Source of the DNA: Enterovirga sp.
GTDB lineage: Bacteria; Pseudomonadota; Alphaproteobacteria; Rhizobiales; Beijerinckiaceae
Length of the DNA stretch: 32,297 nt
Direction: 5' to 3'
NCBI GenBank assembly: GCA_028290695.1
Contig: JAQGJJ010000216.1
Span: forward strand, 1-32,297
Positions within the stretch are counted from its first letter, which is position 1, and each line of letters starts with the position of its first letter. Below the pieces are notes generated by a model that was not told where the DNA came from, did not search any database, and was given only the letters and a program-made list of their open reading frames with translations. Made by a program: the position numbers and the translations under genes. Shown one piece after another: positions 1-12,834 of the stretch.

Positions 1-3508
<3,508 letters not shown>

Positions 3509-3524
3509 GGCAGGGGACAGGACC

Positions 3525-5663
3525 ATGGCCGTCCAGGCTCCGGAACGGATCAACATCCTCCTCGTCGACGACCAGCCGGCGAAGCTCCTCAGCTATGAGG
3601 TGATCCTGAGCGAGCTCGACGAGAACCTGATCAAGGCGAACTCCGCCCGGGAGGCTCTGGAGCACCTGCTGAAGACGGAGGTCGCCGTCATCCTCCTGGA
3701 CGTGTCCATGCCGGAGCTCGACGGGTTCGAGCTCGCCAGGATGATCCGGGACCACCCGCGCTATCAGAAGACCGCGATCATCTTCGTATCCGCAATCCAG
3801 ATCACGGAGATCGACAGCCTGCGCGGCTACGAGGCCGGTGCGGTGGATTACGTGCCGGTCCCGGTCGTGCCCGAGGTCCTGCGGGCCAAGGTGCGGATCT
3901 TTTCCGAGCTGTACCGGAAGACCCGCGAGCTCGAACGGCTCAACGCGGACCTGGAGCGACGGGTGGCCGAGCGCACCGCCGCGCTCGAGGCCTCCGCGGC
4001 GCGGTTGCGGGACAGCGAGCATCGCCGCAACCTCGCCATGGCGGCCGGCCGCATGGGTGCCTGGGAGTGGGACATCGTTCTCGACCGGTACGTGTGGGAC
4101 GAGGGCCAGTTCCGGATCTTCGGCGTAGACCCGGCGGAGTTCGAACCCACGGCCGCCAATGTAGACAGCCTGATCCATCCGGAGGACCGCGAGAGCATCC
4201 GGACGGTTGCGCTGGAGGCCGCAGTCAGCGGCCGGTACCGGGACCGCGAGTTCCGGGTCAGGCGGCCCGACGGCAATCTCCGCTGGTGCATGGCCAGCGC
4301 GGCCGCCACCCTGGACGAGGCGGGCCGCCCGGTGCGCCTGTCCGGCGTCACGCACGACATCACCGAGCGCAAGCTTGCCCAGCAGGCCCTCCAGCAGCTC
4401 AACGAGCAATTGGAGCAGAGGATCGAGCAGCGCACCCGCGAGCGGGAAACCGCCCTGGCGCAGCTCTTCGAGGCCCAGAAGGTCGACACGATCGGTCATC
4501 TGACCGGCGGCGTCGCGCACGACTTCAACAACCTGCTGATGGCGGTGCTCGGGAGCCTCGAACTGCTCAAGAAGCGGCTTCCGCCGGATGACGCGCGCTC
4601 GCACCGGCTCCTCGGCAATGCCGTGCAGGGAGCCGAGCGCGGGGCCGCGCTCACCCAGCGGCTGCTCGCCTTCGCACGACGTCAGGAGTTGAAGCCGGAA
4701 ACGGTGAACGTCTGGAAGCTCATGTGCGGGATGGAGGACCTCCTGGCCCGGGCGGTCGGGCCCGGCATCACCATCGAGAAGCACCTCCCGAGCGGGCTGC
4801 CCTCTGTCCGGGTCGACGCCAACCAGCTCGAGCTCGCGATCTTGAACCTGGCCGTGAACGCGCGGGACGCGATGCCGCTCGGCGGCTCGCTGTCCATCGT
4901 CGGCTCCGAGCAGCGCATTCCAGCGGGCGATACGCTGGGCCCGCGCGGGCTGTCGCCGGGCTCCTATATCAGGCTCGACGTGGTCGACACCGGGATCGGA
5001 ATGGACGAGGCGACGCTTGCGCGTGCGACCGAGCCGTTCTTCACGACAAAGGGACCCGGCAAGGGCACGGGGCTCGGATTGTCGATGGTGCAGGGCCTCG
5101 CGGTGCAGTCCGGTGGCGCCATGACGGCGACGAGCGAGCCCGGACGCGGCACCACGATCGCGCTGTGGCTGCCGCAGGCCGAGTGCGAGGACCTGCCGGC
5201 CGAGCCCGGGGAGGCCGCGTCGGAGGACGCGGACGCCGCGATCCGGCCCGAACTCACCGTGCTGGTAGTGGACGATGATCTCCTCGTATCCGCCGGCACG
5301 GCAGCCATGCTGGAGGATCTCGGCCACCGGGTCGTGGAAGCGAGTTCCGGCACGCAGGCGCTCGAGGCGCTTCGGAGCGGGGCGCCGCGCATCGATGTGG
5401 TGATCACGGATCACGCCATGCCGGGCATGACGGGCCTCGAGTTGGCCCGACGGATTCAGGAGACCTTTCCGAGGATGCCCATCATCCTGGCGAGCGGCTA
5501 TGCCGAGGCGCAGGAACTGGCCGATTACGGCGCAGTGCCCCGGCTGGCGAAACCGTTCCGGCAGAGCGAACTCGCCGCGGTCATTTATGCGACCCGCACA
5601 GGCGGCGCGGGCCTGGCGAGCGAGGCGCCCCCGCCCGTGGTTGCGGCCGGCTGCGAGGGCTGA
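3525..5663 (+). CDS. Hybrid histidine kinase: N-terminal REC, coiled-coil, PAS/PAC, HisKA, HATPase_c, C-terminal REC
   Basis: ATG at 3525 (MAVQAPERINILLVDDQPAKLLSYE). REC motif DVSMPELDG, PAS/PAC segment (MGAWEWDIVLDRYVWDE...GVTHDITERK), H-box GGVAHDFNNLLMAVLGSLELL, G-boxes DTGIGMDE and GKGTGLGLSMV, and C-terminal REC VLVVDDD...DHAMPGMTGLEL. The ORF-track start at 3405 overlaps the upstream gene and is unlikely. Confidence 0.93.
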   Translation: MAVQAPERINILLVDDQPAKLLSYEVILSELDENLIKANSAREALEHLLKTEVAVILLDVSMPELDGFELARMIRDHPRYQKTAIIFVSAIQITEIDSLRGYEAGAVDYVPVPVVPEVLRAKVRIFSELYRKTRELERLNADLERRVAERTAALEASAARLRDSEHRRNLAMAAGRMGAWEWDIVLDRYVWDEGQFRIFGVDPAEFEPTAANVDSLIHPEDRESIRTVALEAAVSGRYRDREFRVRRPDGNLRWCMASAAATLDEAGRPVRLSGVTHDITERKLAQQALQQLNEQLEQRIEQRTRERETALAQLFEAQKVDTIGHLTGGVAHDFNNLLMAVLGSLELLKKRLPPDDARSHRLLGNAVQGAERGAALTQRLLAFARRQELKPETVNVWKLMCGMEDLLARAVGPGITIEKHLPSGLPSVRVDANQLELAILNLAVNARDAMPLGGSLSIVGSEQRIPAGDTLGPRGLSPGSYIRLDVVDTGIGMDEATLARATEPFFTTKGPGKGTGLGLSMVQGLAVQSGGAMTATSEPGRGTTIALWLPQAECEDLPAEPGEAASEDADAAIRPELTVLVVDDDLLVSAGTAAMLEDLGHRVVEASSGTQALEALRSGAPRIDVVITDHAMPGMTGLELARRIQETFPRMPIILASGYAEAQELADYGAVPRLAKPFRQSELAAVIYATRTGGAGLASEAPPPVVAAGCEG

Positions 5664-5796
5664 TCCCGCCGAGTTCCGCACGGACCCGGCCGCCGCCGGT
5701 ACGGTCCCTCCTCGGCCGGCGCCGCATTACGCGACCGGCGAAGCGGGAGCCGGGCTTTGGCCGTGGCGGCCGTCCGTGCCGGCGTGGCTGGCCCGT

Positions 5797-6297
5797 TCAG
5801 CCGGCCGGCGAACCGGTGGGCCGGAACACTTCGAAGCGGCCATTCAGGTAAAGAAGAGGCGAGAAGTCCTCGTCCTGAAGGCGAAGTGCCTGCACGCTCC
5901 CGATGAACAGCGTGTGAGATCCAATCGCAACCGCGTCCGAGATCTCGCAGTCGAAGCTCGCCAGCGCTCCCTGAACCGCCGGCGCACCGGTCAGGAGTGT
6001 TGTCCAGCGATCACCGGCAAAGCGCTTGTTCCGGTCCTCCGCTGTGAAGCGCCCGGCCAGGGCGACATCGGTCTCGCCGAGCAGGTTCACGCAGAACACC
6101 CCCGCCTCCTGCATGCGGTCGTGAACCGAGCCTGACCTGTTCACGCAAACGAGGAGACACGGTCTCGGCTCGGCCGAGACGGAGCTGACGGAGGTCGCCA
6201 GGAAGCCATGGGGAACGCCGTCCTGGATCGTAGTGACGAGCGATACGCCGGAGGCGAGCCGGCGCATGCCCCGCTTGAACAGACCCGGGTCGATCAA
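5797..6297 (-). CDS. Flavin reductase family protein (HpaC/NtaB-like; FMN-binding split barrel)
   Basis: RRLASGVSLVTTIQDGVPHGFLATSVSSVSAEPRPCLLVCVNRSGSVHDRMQEAGVFCVNLLGE...ALASFDCEISDAVAIGSHTLFIGSVQAL is characteristic of short-chain flavin reductases. Probable TTG start with GAGGA upstream. Confidence 0.92.
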   Translation of the reverse strand: MIDPGLFKRGMRRLASGVSLVTTIQDGVPHGFLATSVSSVSAEPRPCLLVCVNRSGSVHDRMQEAGVFCVNLLGETDVALAGRFTAEDRNKRFAGDRWTTLLTGAPAVQGALASFDCEISDAVAIGSHTLFIGSVQALRLQDEDFSPLLYLNGRFEVFRPTGSPAG

Positions 6298-6328
6298 GGT
6301 TCACATCCTCTTCGGCGGTGCGGCCGCG

Positions 6329-7372
6329 TCAATGCAGGCCCTTGCGGGCCGGGGGACGGCAGGAATCCCGGATGATCAGGGTGGTCGGCAGCTTGAGCGC
6401 GCGCGGGGCGAGGGGCACCTGCCCGCGCATCCGGTCGAGCAGCATGGTGGCTGCATGCCGACCCATCTCCGACAGGTCCCAGCGGATTGCGGTCACGGCC
6501 GGGGAATAAAGCTCGGCCAGTTCGGAATCGCTGCCCGCCACGAGGGAGACGTCCCGTCCGACCTCCTGTCCGAGCGCCCGCAACGCGCGCAGGCTGCCGC
6601 CGAGCGTGTCCATTGCGGCAACGAGCAGGGCCGTCGGCGGCTCGGGCAGGCTCATCAGCGCCATGGTTTCCCGAAACGCGTCCTCCGTATCGAACACCCG
6701 CATCCGCACCAGGCCCGGATCGGGGGTAAGGCTCAGGGATGAATGTGCGTCCTGGAAGCCCTGGACCCGGCTGCGCGACGGAAACGCCTTCGTGTCGCCG
6801 ACGAGGAGGCCGACCCGGCGGTGACCGAGACCGAGGAGGTATTCCAGAGCGCTCTTGGCACCGCCGTAATGGTCCACCATCACCCGGTCGAGCGCCGGCA
6901 CGTGATCCCGGTCGATCAGGAGCACCGGCGCGGCTGCCTGCTCGAGCGCCTGGGCGACCCCTTTGTGCGCCTCGTCGCTGACGGTCATCATGATTCCGTC
7001 CACGCGCCGGCGTCCGAAGGCGCGCAGGAGGCTCACCTCCACGTCCGGCTTGTTCGTCGTGCTGGACAGGAGCAGCGTGTAGCCGTTCTCGCGGAAGATA
7101 CGCTCGGCTTCCTTGATGTAGGAGGCGAATTGCGGGATGTCGAAGTCGCGGATCGCGCAGGCGACCATTCTCGTGCTGCCCCCGCGCAGGCTCTGGGCCA
7201 CGATGTCGAGCTCGTATCCGAGCGCGTCGATCGCGGCCTGGACCTTGCGGCGCACCTCGGCATTGACCGTCGGATTGTCGTTGAGCACGCGCGACACCGT
7301 GCCGACGGCAACGCCCGCCGCTTCCGCGACGTCGCGCAGCTTCACCTGCTTGCGCTTGACCTCGTCCGACAC
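6329..7372 (-). CDS. LacI-family transcriptional regulator
   Basis: N-terminal HTH 'VKLRDVAEAAGVAVGTVSRVLNDNPTVNAEVRRKVQAAIDALGYELDIVAQSLRGG' followed by a periplasmic-binding-protein-like domain; GTG start. Confidence 0.96.
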   Translation of the reverse strand: MSDEVKRKQVKLRDVAEAAGVAVGTVSRVLNDNPTVNAEVRRKVQAAIDALGYELDIVAQSLRGGSTRMVACAIRDFDIPQFASYIKEAERIFRENGYTLLLSSTTNKPDVEVSLLRAFGRRRVDGIMMTVSDEAHKGVAQALEQAAAPVLLIDRDHVPALDRVMVDHYGGAKSALEYLLGLGHRRVGLLVGDTKAFPSRSRVQGFQDAHSSLSLTPDPGLVRMRVFDTEDAFRETMALMSLPEPPTALLVAAMDTLGGSLRALRALGQEVGRDVSLVAGSDSELAELYSPAVTAIRWDLSEMGRHAATMLLDRMRGQVPLAPRALKLPTTLIIRDSCRPPARKGLH

Positions 7373-7410
7373 GCCGCGCCTCCAGTACGGTGCAACTTGA
7401 CGCCGATTAG

Positions 7411-7424
7411 ATGAACCGGTTCAT
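7411..7424. promoter_or_regulatory. Candidate LacI-family operator ATGAACCGGTTCAT (perfect 14-bp palindrome)
   Basis: Lies in the lacI/MFS divergent intergenic region (7373-7457). It is palindromic with a central CG, as in LacI-family operators. The same 13-nt string recurs at 8709-8721. Confidence 0.75.
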
Positions 7425-7457
7425 AGGGGGCCTAGCGGGACAACGCAACAAGCTGCC

Positions 7458-8669
7458 ATGCTGGCTCCGGACGGATCGACACGCTTCGCCGCGACACTGG
7501 CCTTGCTCGGGGTTGTGGCTTTCGTGAACGCCCTCGGTTCCGTGATCGTGTTCCCGCTAGCCCCGTTTCTGGCCACGGATCTCGGCATCCCACCGCAGGA
7601 TGCGGCGTTCTCGACAGTATACTTCAACGGCGCCGCCGGGATCGGCGGCCTGGCGGGGGCGCTTCTGCTCGCCCGGGTCAGGCGTGTGCCCGCCCTGTGC
7701 GCCACCCTGGCAGGGCTCGCGGTGTCGAGCGCCGGGGCGGCGCTCGCACCGAACTTCGCCACGTTGCTGCTCGCCCGCCTGGCCGGCGGGCTTTGCGCCG
7801 GCCCGCTTCTCGGCATCCTCATGACGGCCGCGGCCGACGTGGCGCCGGGGCCTGCACGGGGCCGGGCGATCAGCGCCATCGTGGCATCGTACGGGTTGGC
7901 GCTGCTTCTCGGCTCGCCCATGGCCCTGGCGCTGGTCTCCTGGACGGGCACGTGGCGCGCCTCCTTCGGGGTGCTTTCGGGTCTGTGTGCCAGCCTGATC
8001 CTGGCCGTCCACCTCGTCTTCAGGGCTCGGCCCCGTCCCACATCCGAAGAATCCTCCTGGGGGATCGCCGACGTCCTGCGCCTTCTCGCGACTCCAGGCG
8101 TGCCGGGCGGCCTTCTGCTTCCGGCCTCCGCCTCCTTCGCCACCCTGCTCATCTCGCCCCATCTCGGGACCTTCGCGCTGAAGAACGGAGGTCTGACGGT
8201 GGCCGAGCTCGGGCTGGTCTACCTGATCGGAGGGACGCTGGCGCTCTTCACGGCCGGGATCACCGGCTGGGCGCTCGACCAGTTCGGTCCCGCTCTGGCA
8301 TCGGCAGTGGTCGGACTGGTGCTGACGCCGCTTCTGGCGACCGCCTTCCTGGCGAGCGTGCCGGCGGCCGTGCTCGCGCCGATACTGGGGCTCACCCTGG
8401 CCGCGCAGCTCGCCCGCAGCACGGTTGCCCAGGCGAGCGCGAGCCGGGTGCCGCGGGCAAAGGACCGCGTGGCATTCCAGTGTCTCGTGTCGGCCACCAC
8501 GAGTTTCGCCCAGGCGGCCGGCGCTGCCGTATCCACCGTTCTGCTCTCGGAAGGGCTGAACGGACACCTCGTCGGGATGGGGTGGCTCGCCGGGCTGAGC
8601 ATTGCGCTCTGCTGGATCCCGCTCTGGCTGATCATTCGCCTGGAGCGGCAGATCGCGGCAACTGCATAA
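7458..8669 (+). CDS. MFS transporter
   Basis: 403-aa hydrophobic protein with repeated TM-like segments; MFS-like pattern 'GIGGLAGALLLARVRRVPAL...GPLLGILMTAAADVAPGPARGRAISAIVASYGLALLLGSPMALAL'. Confidence 0.88.
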   Translation: MLAPDGSTRFAATLALLGVVAFVNALGSVIVFPLAPFLATDLGIPPQDAAFSTVYFNGAAGIGGLAGALLLARVRRVPALCATLAGLAVSSAGAALAPNFATLLLARLAGGLCAGPLLGILMTAAADVAPGPARGRAISAIVASYGLALLLGSPMALALVSWTGTWRASFGVLSGLCASLILAVHLVFRARPRPTSEESSWGIADVLRLLATPGVPGGLLLPASASFATLLISPHLGTFALKNGGLTVAELGLVYLIGGTLALFTAGITGWALDQFGPALASAVVGLVLTPLLATAFLASVPAAVLAPILGLTLAAQLARSTVAQASASRVPRAKDRVAFQCLVSATTSFAQAAGAAVSTVLLSEGLNGHLVGMGWLAGLSIALCWIPLWLIIRLERQIAATA

Positions 8670-8707
8670 CACTTCGACATCGAGGGGCGGCTATTTGTGC
8701 ACGCGCG

Positions 8708-8721
8708 GTGAACCGGTTCAT
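8708..8721. promoter_or_regulatory. Second candidate LacI-family operator GTGAACCGGTTCAT
   Basis: 12-bp perfect palindrome TGAACCGGTTCA at 8709-8720, about 60 bp upstream of the importer's first gene (ATG 8780). Differs from the 7411 site at one of 14 positions. Confidence 0.72.
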
Positions 8722-8779
8722 TGTCACCCGGGCGTGCCCATGGTCATCTCACTCCCGTTCTCGCTTGCGGGGGTTGAAC

Positions 8780-9781
8780 ATGCGCCTCGGTACGGTCGTT
8801 CGCCGCTTTGTCCTTGCCTCGGCTTTTGTCGCAGGCTCCTTCGCGACCCGGGGCGACCTGCGGGCGCAAGGCCTCCAGACGGTCAATTTCGCCGGCTCGG
8901 TGACCTGGATCGGCCAGGTGCCGATCCTGGTCGCCATCGAGAAGGGCTTCTTTCGTGAGCACGGGCTCGACGTCCAGGTCCAGGTGATCGCCAACTCGGC
9001 CGATCGCATCCGGGCCGTGGCAGCCGGAAGCGCGATGTTCAGCAATCTCGGGCGCGTGGCCGTCATCAGCGAGATGGCCCGTGGAAACGAGGCTTTCTAC
9101 ATCTTCGCCAATGTGGACGACTCCCCGGGGCAGGAGGGCTGCTGGGCGCGCCCGGGGATCCAGTCCATCAAGGATCTCCGCGGCAAGTCGGTTGCCGCAA
9201 ACTCCTCAGCCGAGATCACCCTGATGGGGCTTCTGGCCGAGGGCGGCATGGCGCTGAAGGACCTCGAATACCGGAACCTCCCTGGCTCCGAGATGGCCCC
9301 GGCCCTGAGCCACGGCGATGTCGAGGCTGCCTGCGTGTGGCAGCCGCTGCTCGACAGGCTGAAACAGGCGGTTCCGACCGGCAAGCTGCTCGGCACCGAC
9401 AAGGACACGGCGATCTACAAGCGCTTCGGTACGATGGCGGCCGGCGACATCGTCATCATTTCGCGCAAGGTCGCGGACACGCAGCCCGAGATCGCGAGGG
9501 GCATCGCGGCCGGTCTGCTCAAGGGCGCCGACTTCACCAACTCCAATCCCGAGGAGACCGCGAAGGCGGTCGCGAGCTATTTCCGTCAGAGCCCCGAACA
9601 GATGCTCGAGGCCATCAAGGGGTTTCAGTTCTTCGGCAGTGCCGGCTGGCCGGAGCACCTGCGCAAGCACCAGGAGCAGATGAAGTACCTCGCCGCCCTC
9701 CTGCACGAGGCCGGCAAGATACCCACGGCTCCCGATGCGGATCGCTGGGTCAACACGAGCTTCGTGCCGAAGGCGCAGTGA
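8780..9781 (+). CDS. ABC transporter substrate-binding protein, NitT/TauT/SsuA (NMT1-like) type
   Basis: Signal-peptide-like N-terminus MRLGTVVRRFVLASAFVAGSFATRGDLRAQ, then 'VNFAGSVTWIGQVPILVAIEKGFFREHGLDVQVQVIANSADRIRAVAAGSAMF'. ATG at 8780 is in frame with the 7697..9781 ORF. Confidence 0.88.
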   Translation: MRLGTVVRRFVLASAFVAGSFATRGDLRAQGLQTVNFAGSVTWIGQVPILVAIEKGFFREHGLDVQVQVIANSADRIRAVAAGSAMFSNLGRVAVISEMARGNEAFYIFANVDDSPGQEGCWARPGIQSIKDLRGKSVAANSSAEITLMGLLAEGGMALKDLEYRNLPGSEMAPALSHGDVEAACVWQPLLDRLKQAVPTGKLLGTDKDTAIYKRFGTMAAGDIVIISRKVADTQPEIARGIAAGLLKGADFTNSNPEETAKAVASYFRQSPEQMLEAIKGFQFFGSAGWPEHLRKHQEQMKYLAALLHEAGKIPTAPDADRWVNTSFVPKAQ

Positions 9782-10608
9782 TGGCCGCTCCGGATCAGGT
9801 CGCGGCCGTCGCGCCGCGCAACACGCCCTTCATCGTGCTGGCGCCGCCGTCCTGGCTCGCGCTGATCAGCCTGGCTTCCGTCCTGACCATCCTGGCCCTG
9901 TGGGCGGCCGCCACCACCTTCGGCTGGGTGTCGCCCCTGTTCCTGCCCTCTCCGGTGGACGTCGCCCGCGCGGCCGCGAAACTGGCGTCGAACGGCGATC
10001 TGTGGCGCGCGATCCTCGCCTCGTCCGCCCGCGTCTTCGCAGGGTTCTTCCTGGCTGCGGCCATCGCGATCCCGCTCGGGGTCGCGATGGCGGTGTTCGG
10101 GCCGGTCCGGGCGATGTTCAGCCCGCTGATCTCGCTGCTGCGCCCGCTGCCCTCGATCACCTGGATCCCGCTGACCATCCTGTGGCTCGGCATCGGCGAG
10201 CAGCAGAAGGTGATGATCGTCTTCCTGGGCTCGTGGATATACATCCTGCTCGCAACCTACGAGGCGACGCGGCGGGTCGATCCGCTCCTCGTCCGGGCAG
10301 CCCGCAACCTCGGCGCCGGCGACTTCACCGTCATGCGGGAGGTGATCCTTCCGGGCGCGCTGCCAGGCATTCTGGCCGGGCTCAAGGTGTCCCTCGCGAT
10401 CGCCTGGTCCTGCGTCCTGTCCGCCGAGATGATCGCGGCCCGCAGCGGCCTCGGGGCACTCATCTGGGAAGCCAAGGAGTGGGGCGACATGACCGTCGTG
10501 CTCGTCGGAATGACGTCGATCTCCCTGACGGTTCTCCTGGCCGATGCCGTCGCGGGCCGGGTCGAACTCGTCCTCCAGCCCTGGGAACGCGCGCGCCGCC
10601 GTCATTGA
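9781..10608 (+). CDS. ABC transporter permease, SsuC/TauC type
   Basis: MAAPDQVAAVAPRNTPF... with the motif 'EATRRVDPLLVRAARNLGAGDFTVMREVILPGALPGILAGLKVSLAIAWSCVLSAEM'. Start overlaps the upstream stop (TGA 9779-9781 / ATG 9781). Confidence 0.93.
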   Translation: MAAPDQVAAVAPRNTPFIVLAPPSWLALISLASVLTILALWAAATTFGWVSPLFLPSPVDVARAAAKLASNGDLWRAILASSARVFAGFFLAAAIAIPLGVAMAVFGPVRAMFSPLISLLRPLPSITWIPLTILWLGIGEQQKVMIVFLGSWIYILLATYEATRRVDPLLVRAARNLGAGDFTVMREVILPGALPGILAGLKVSLAIAWSCVLSAEMIAARSGLGALIWEAKEWGDMTVVLVGMTSISLTVLLADAVAGRVELVLQPWERARRRH

Positions 10609-10639
10609 GCGGAGCCCGCGAGCGAGCATCGAGCCGACC

Positions 10640-11440
10640 ATGTCCGCGATCCTGACAGCCGAGCATGTGACCAAGTCCTATCCCGTGCCGGGCGGGGAGA
10701 TGGTCGCGATCCGCAATCTCTCGCTCGACATCGCCGAAGGCGAGTTCCTGTGCCTGCTCGGCGCGTCCGGCTGCGGCAAGTCCACGATGCTGAACATGTT
10801 CGCGGGGTTCACGGCCCCGACGACCGGGCGCGTCCTGCTGCAGGGTCGGCCGATCACCGGGATCGAACCGCGTTGCGGAATGGTGTTCCAGTCCTACGCG
10901 CTCTTTCCCTGGAAGACCGTGCAGGAGAACATCGAGTTCCCGCTTCGGATGCGCGATGTTCCGCGGAGCGAGCGCCGAGCCATCGCGAGCTCCTTGATCG
11001 AAATGGTTCATCTCGACGGCTTTGCGGATCGCTATCCGGGCGAGCTCTCGGGCGGCATGCAGCAGCGGGTCACCCTCGCGCGCTGCCTCGCGGCCGATCC
11101 ACTCGTCATGCTCATGGACGAGCCGTTCGCCGCTCTCGACGCGATGACCCGCCAGGTCATGCAGGACGAGCTGCTGCGAATCCAGGAGCGCAGCGGAAAG
11201 ACCATCGTCTTCATCACGCACAACATCGACGAGGCCATCATCCTGGGCCACCGGATCGTGGTGATGTCGGCCCGCCCCGGCCGCATCAGGACGATCGTGG
11301 AGAACCCGCTGCCCCGGCCACGCCATGTGGGTGTCCAGACCTCGCACGCCTTCGCGGATCTCAAGGCTGAACTCTGGGCGCAGATCGAGGAGGAGGTGAT
11401 GCAGCACGTGGCCGCGTCCCGGCTCGCCGAGCACGCCTGA
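10640..11440 (+). CDS. ABC transporter ATP-binding protein, SsuB/TauB type
   Basis: Walker A LLGASGCGKST, signature LSGGMQQRVTLARCL, Walker B VMLMDEPFAALD, switch FITHNIDEAI. Confidence 0.95.
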   Translation: MSAILTAEHVTKSYPVPGGEMVAIRNLSLDIAEGEFLCLLGASGCGKSTMLNMFAGFTAPTTGRVLLQGRPITGIEPRCGMVFQSYALFPWKTVQENIEFPLRMRDVPRSERRAIASSLIEMVHLDGFADRYPGELSGGMQQRVTLARCLAADPLVMLMDEPFAALDAMTRQVMQDELLRIQERSGKTIVFITHNIDEAIILGHRIVVMSARPGRIRTIVENPLPRPRHVGVQTSHAFADLKAELWAQIEEEVMQHVAASRLAEHA

Positions 11441-11481
11441 CCGAACCATTGCCGCGCCAGCAGGACAGCCGGGAGTTGCCC

Positions 11482-12834
11482 ATGAAACCGCGCCAGATGC
11501 GCCTCGTCGCCTTTCTCAAGGCCGGCCCGACCTGTCATCATCACGGGGCCTGGCGCCACCCGGAAGCGGATAACGGCTTTCTCGAGCCGGAATGGTACGA
11601 GCACACCGCCCGCGTTCTCGAGGCCGGCTACTTCGACTGCCTGTTCTTCGCCGACGTCCTCGGACTGTACGACTACTACAACAAGAGCTTCGCCACGACG
11701 GTCGGGAAGGGCGGGGCGCTGAGCCTGCTCGATCCTCTCCCGATCCTGGCCATGATGGCGCGGGCCACCCGTCACATCGGGCTCGGCGCCACGCTGTCGA
11801 CGACCTTCCACAACCCCTACCAGATCGCCCGCACGCTGGGGACGCTCGATACCCTGAGCAAGGGCCGCATGGCCTGGAACGTCGTCACCTCGGCCAGCAA
11901 CCTCGAGGCCCAGAACTTCGGGCTCGAGGCCATTCCGGGACGCGCGGAGCGCTACGGTCGGGCGGACGAGGTGGTGCAGGCCTGCATGCGCCTGTGGGAG
12001 AGCTGGGAACCGGGCGCGCTGGTCGTCGACAAGGAGAGCGGCCGCTTCGCCGATCCGGAGAAGGTCGCCTACGCGAACTTCAGCGGCAATTGGGTCAAGA
12101 CCCGGGGGCCGCTCACCGTACCGCGCTCGCCGCAGGGCCACCCGGTGATCATGCAGGCGGGCTCCTCCGGGCCGGGCCGCGACTTCGCGGCGCGCTGGGC
12201 CGAGATGATCTTCACCCTCCAGCACACGACGGAGGATATGCGCCAGTTCCGGTCCGAGACGCGCGCGTGCCTGGCGGCCATCGGACGGGACCCGGACAGC
12301 TGTGCGGTCCTGCCCTCAGTCGACCCGATCATTGGTGAGACTGAATCGATCGCGCGTGAGAAGCAGGACTTCGTCAACAGCCTCGTCGATCCGGAGCTCG
12401 CGATGGCGCTCATGTCCTCCCATATCGGCACGGACCTGTCGCGCTACCCGATCAACGAACCCGTCGGAAACCTGTCGCTCGAGGAGGGGTCGCGGGGCTC
12501 GCTGGACGTGATCCTGCAGGGGACACGCTCGCACGGACTGACGCTCGGCGAGGCGGCGCGTCGCTATGCGACCAGCGAACTCGCCCCGCAGGTGGTCGGC
12601 ACTCCGGAGCAGGTCGCCGACCAACTCGAGGCGATGTTCACGAGCGAAGCCTGCGACGGCTTCATCCTGACCCCGACCGTGTCTCCCGGCACCTGGGAGC
12701 AGTTTTCGCGCTCGGTGGTTCCGCACCTGCAGAAGCGCGGTCTGCTGCGCCGCTCGTACGAGGGCGCGACCTTGCGGGACAACCTGCGGCTAGCATCGGG
12801 CCAGGGCGCCTCGCTGAAGGACCAGGCGGCGTGA
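11482..12834 (+). CDS. LLM-class flavin-dependent monooxygenase, NtaA/SnaA/DszA(SoxA) family
   Basis: HHGAWRHPEADNGFLEPEWYEHTARVLEAGYFDCLFFADVLGLYD...TTFHNPYQIARTLGTLDTLSKGRMAWNVVTSASNLEAQNFG...ERYGRADEVVQACMRLWESWE...HPVIMQAGSSGPGRDFAARWAEMIFT is family-typical. ATG chosen at 11482; the ORF also opens at 11449. Confidence 0.95.
   Translation: MKPRQMRLVAFLKAGPTCHHHGAWRHPEADNGFLEPEWYEHTARVLEAGYFDCLFFADVLGLYDYYNKSFATTVGKGGALSLLDPLPILAMMARATRHIGLGATLSTTFHNPYQIARTLGTLDTLSKGRMAWNVVTSASNLEAQNFGLEAIPGRAERYGRADEVVQACMRLWESWEPGALVVDKESGRFADPEKVAYANFSGNWVKTRGPLTVPRSPQGHPVIMQAGSSGPGRDFAARWAEMIFTLQHTTEDMRQFRSETRACLAAIGRDPDSCAVLPSVDPIIGETESIAREKQDFVNSLVDPELAMALMSSHIGTDLSRYPINEPVGNLSLEEGSRGSLDVILQGTRSHGLTLGEAARRYATSELAPQVVGTPEQVADQLEAMFTSEACDGFILTPTVSPGTWEQFSRSVVPHLQKRGLLRRSYEGATLRDNLRLASGQGASLKDQAA

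Noticed and set aside
7557-8672. 371-aa minus-strand ORF over the MFS gene
   Set aside because: Hydrophilic shadow translation without motifs; the plus strand gives a typical multi-TM MFS protein.
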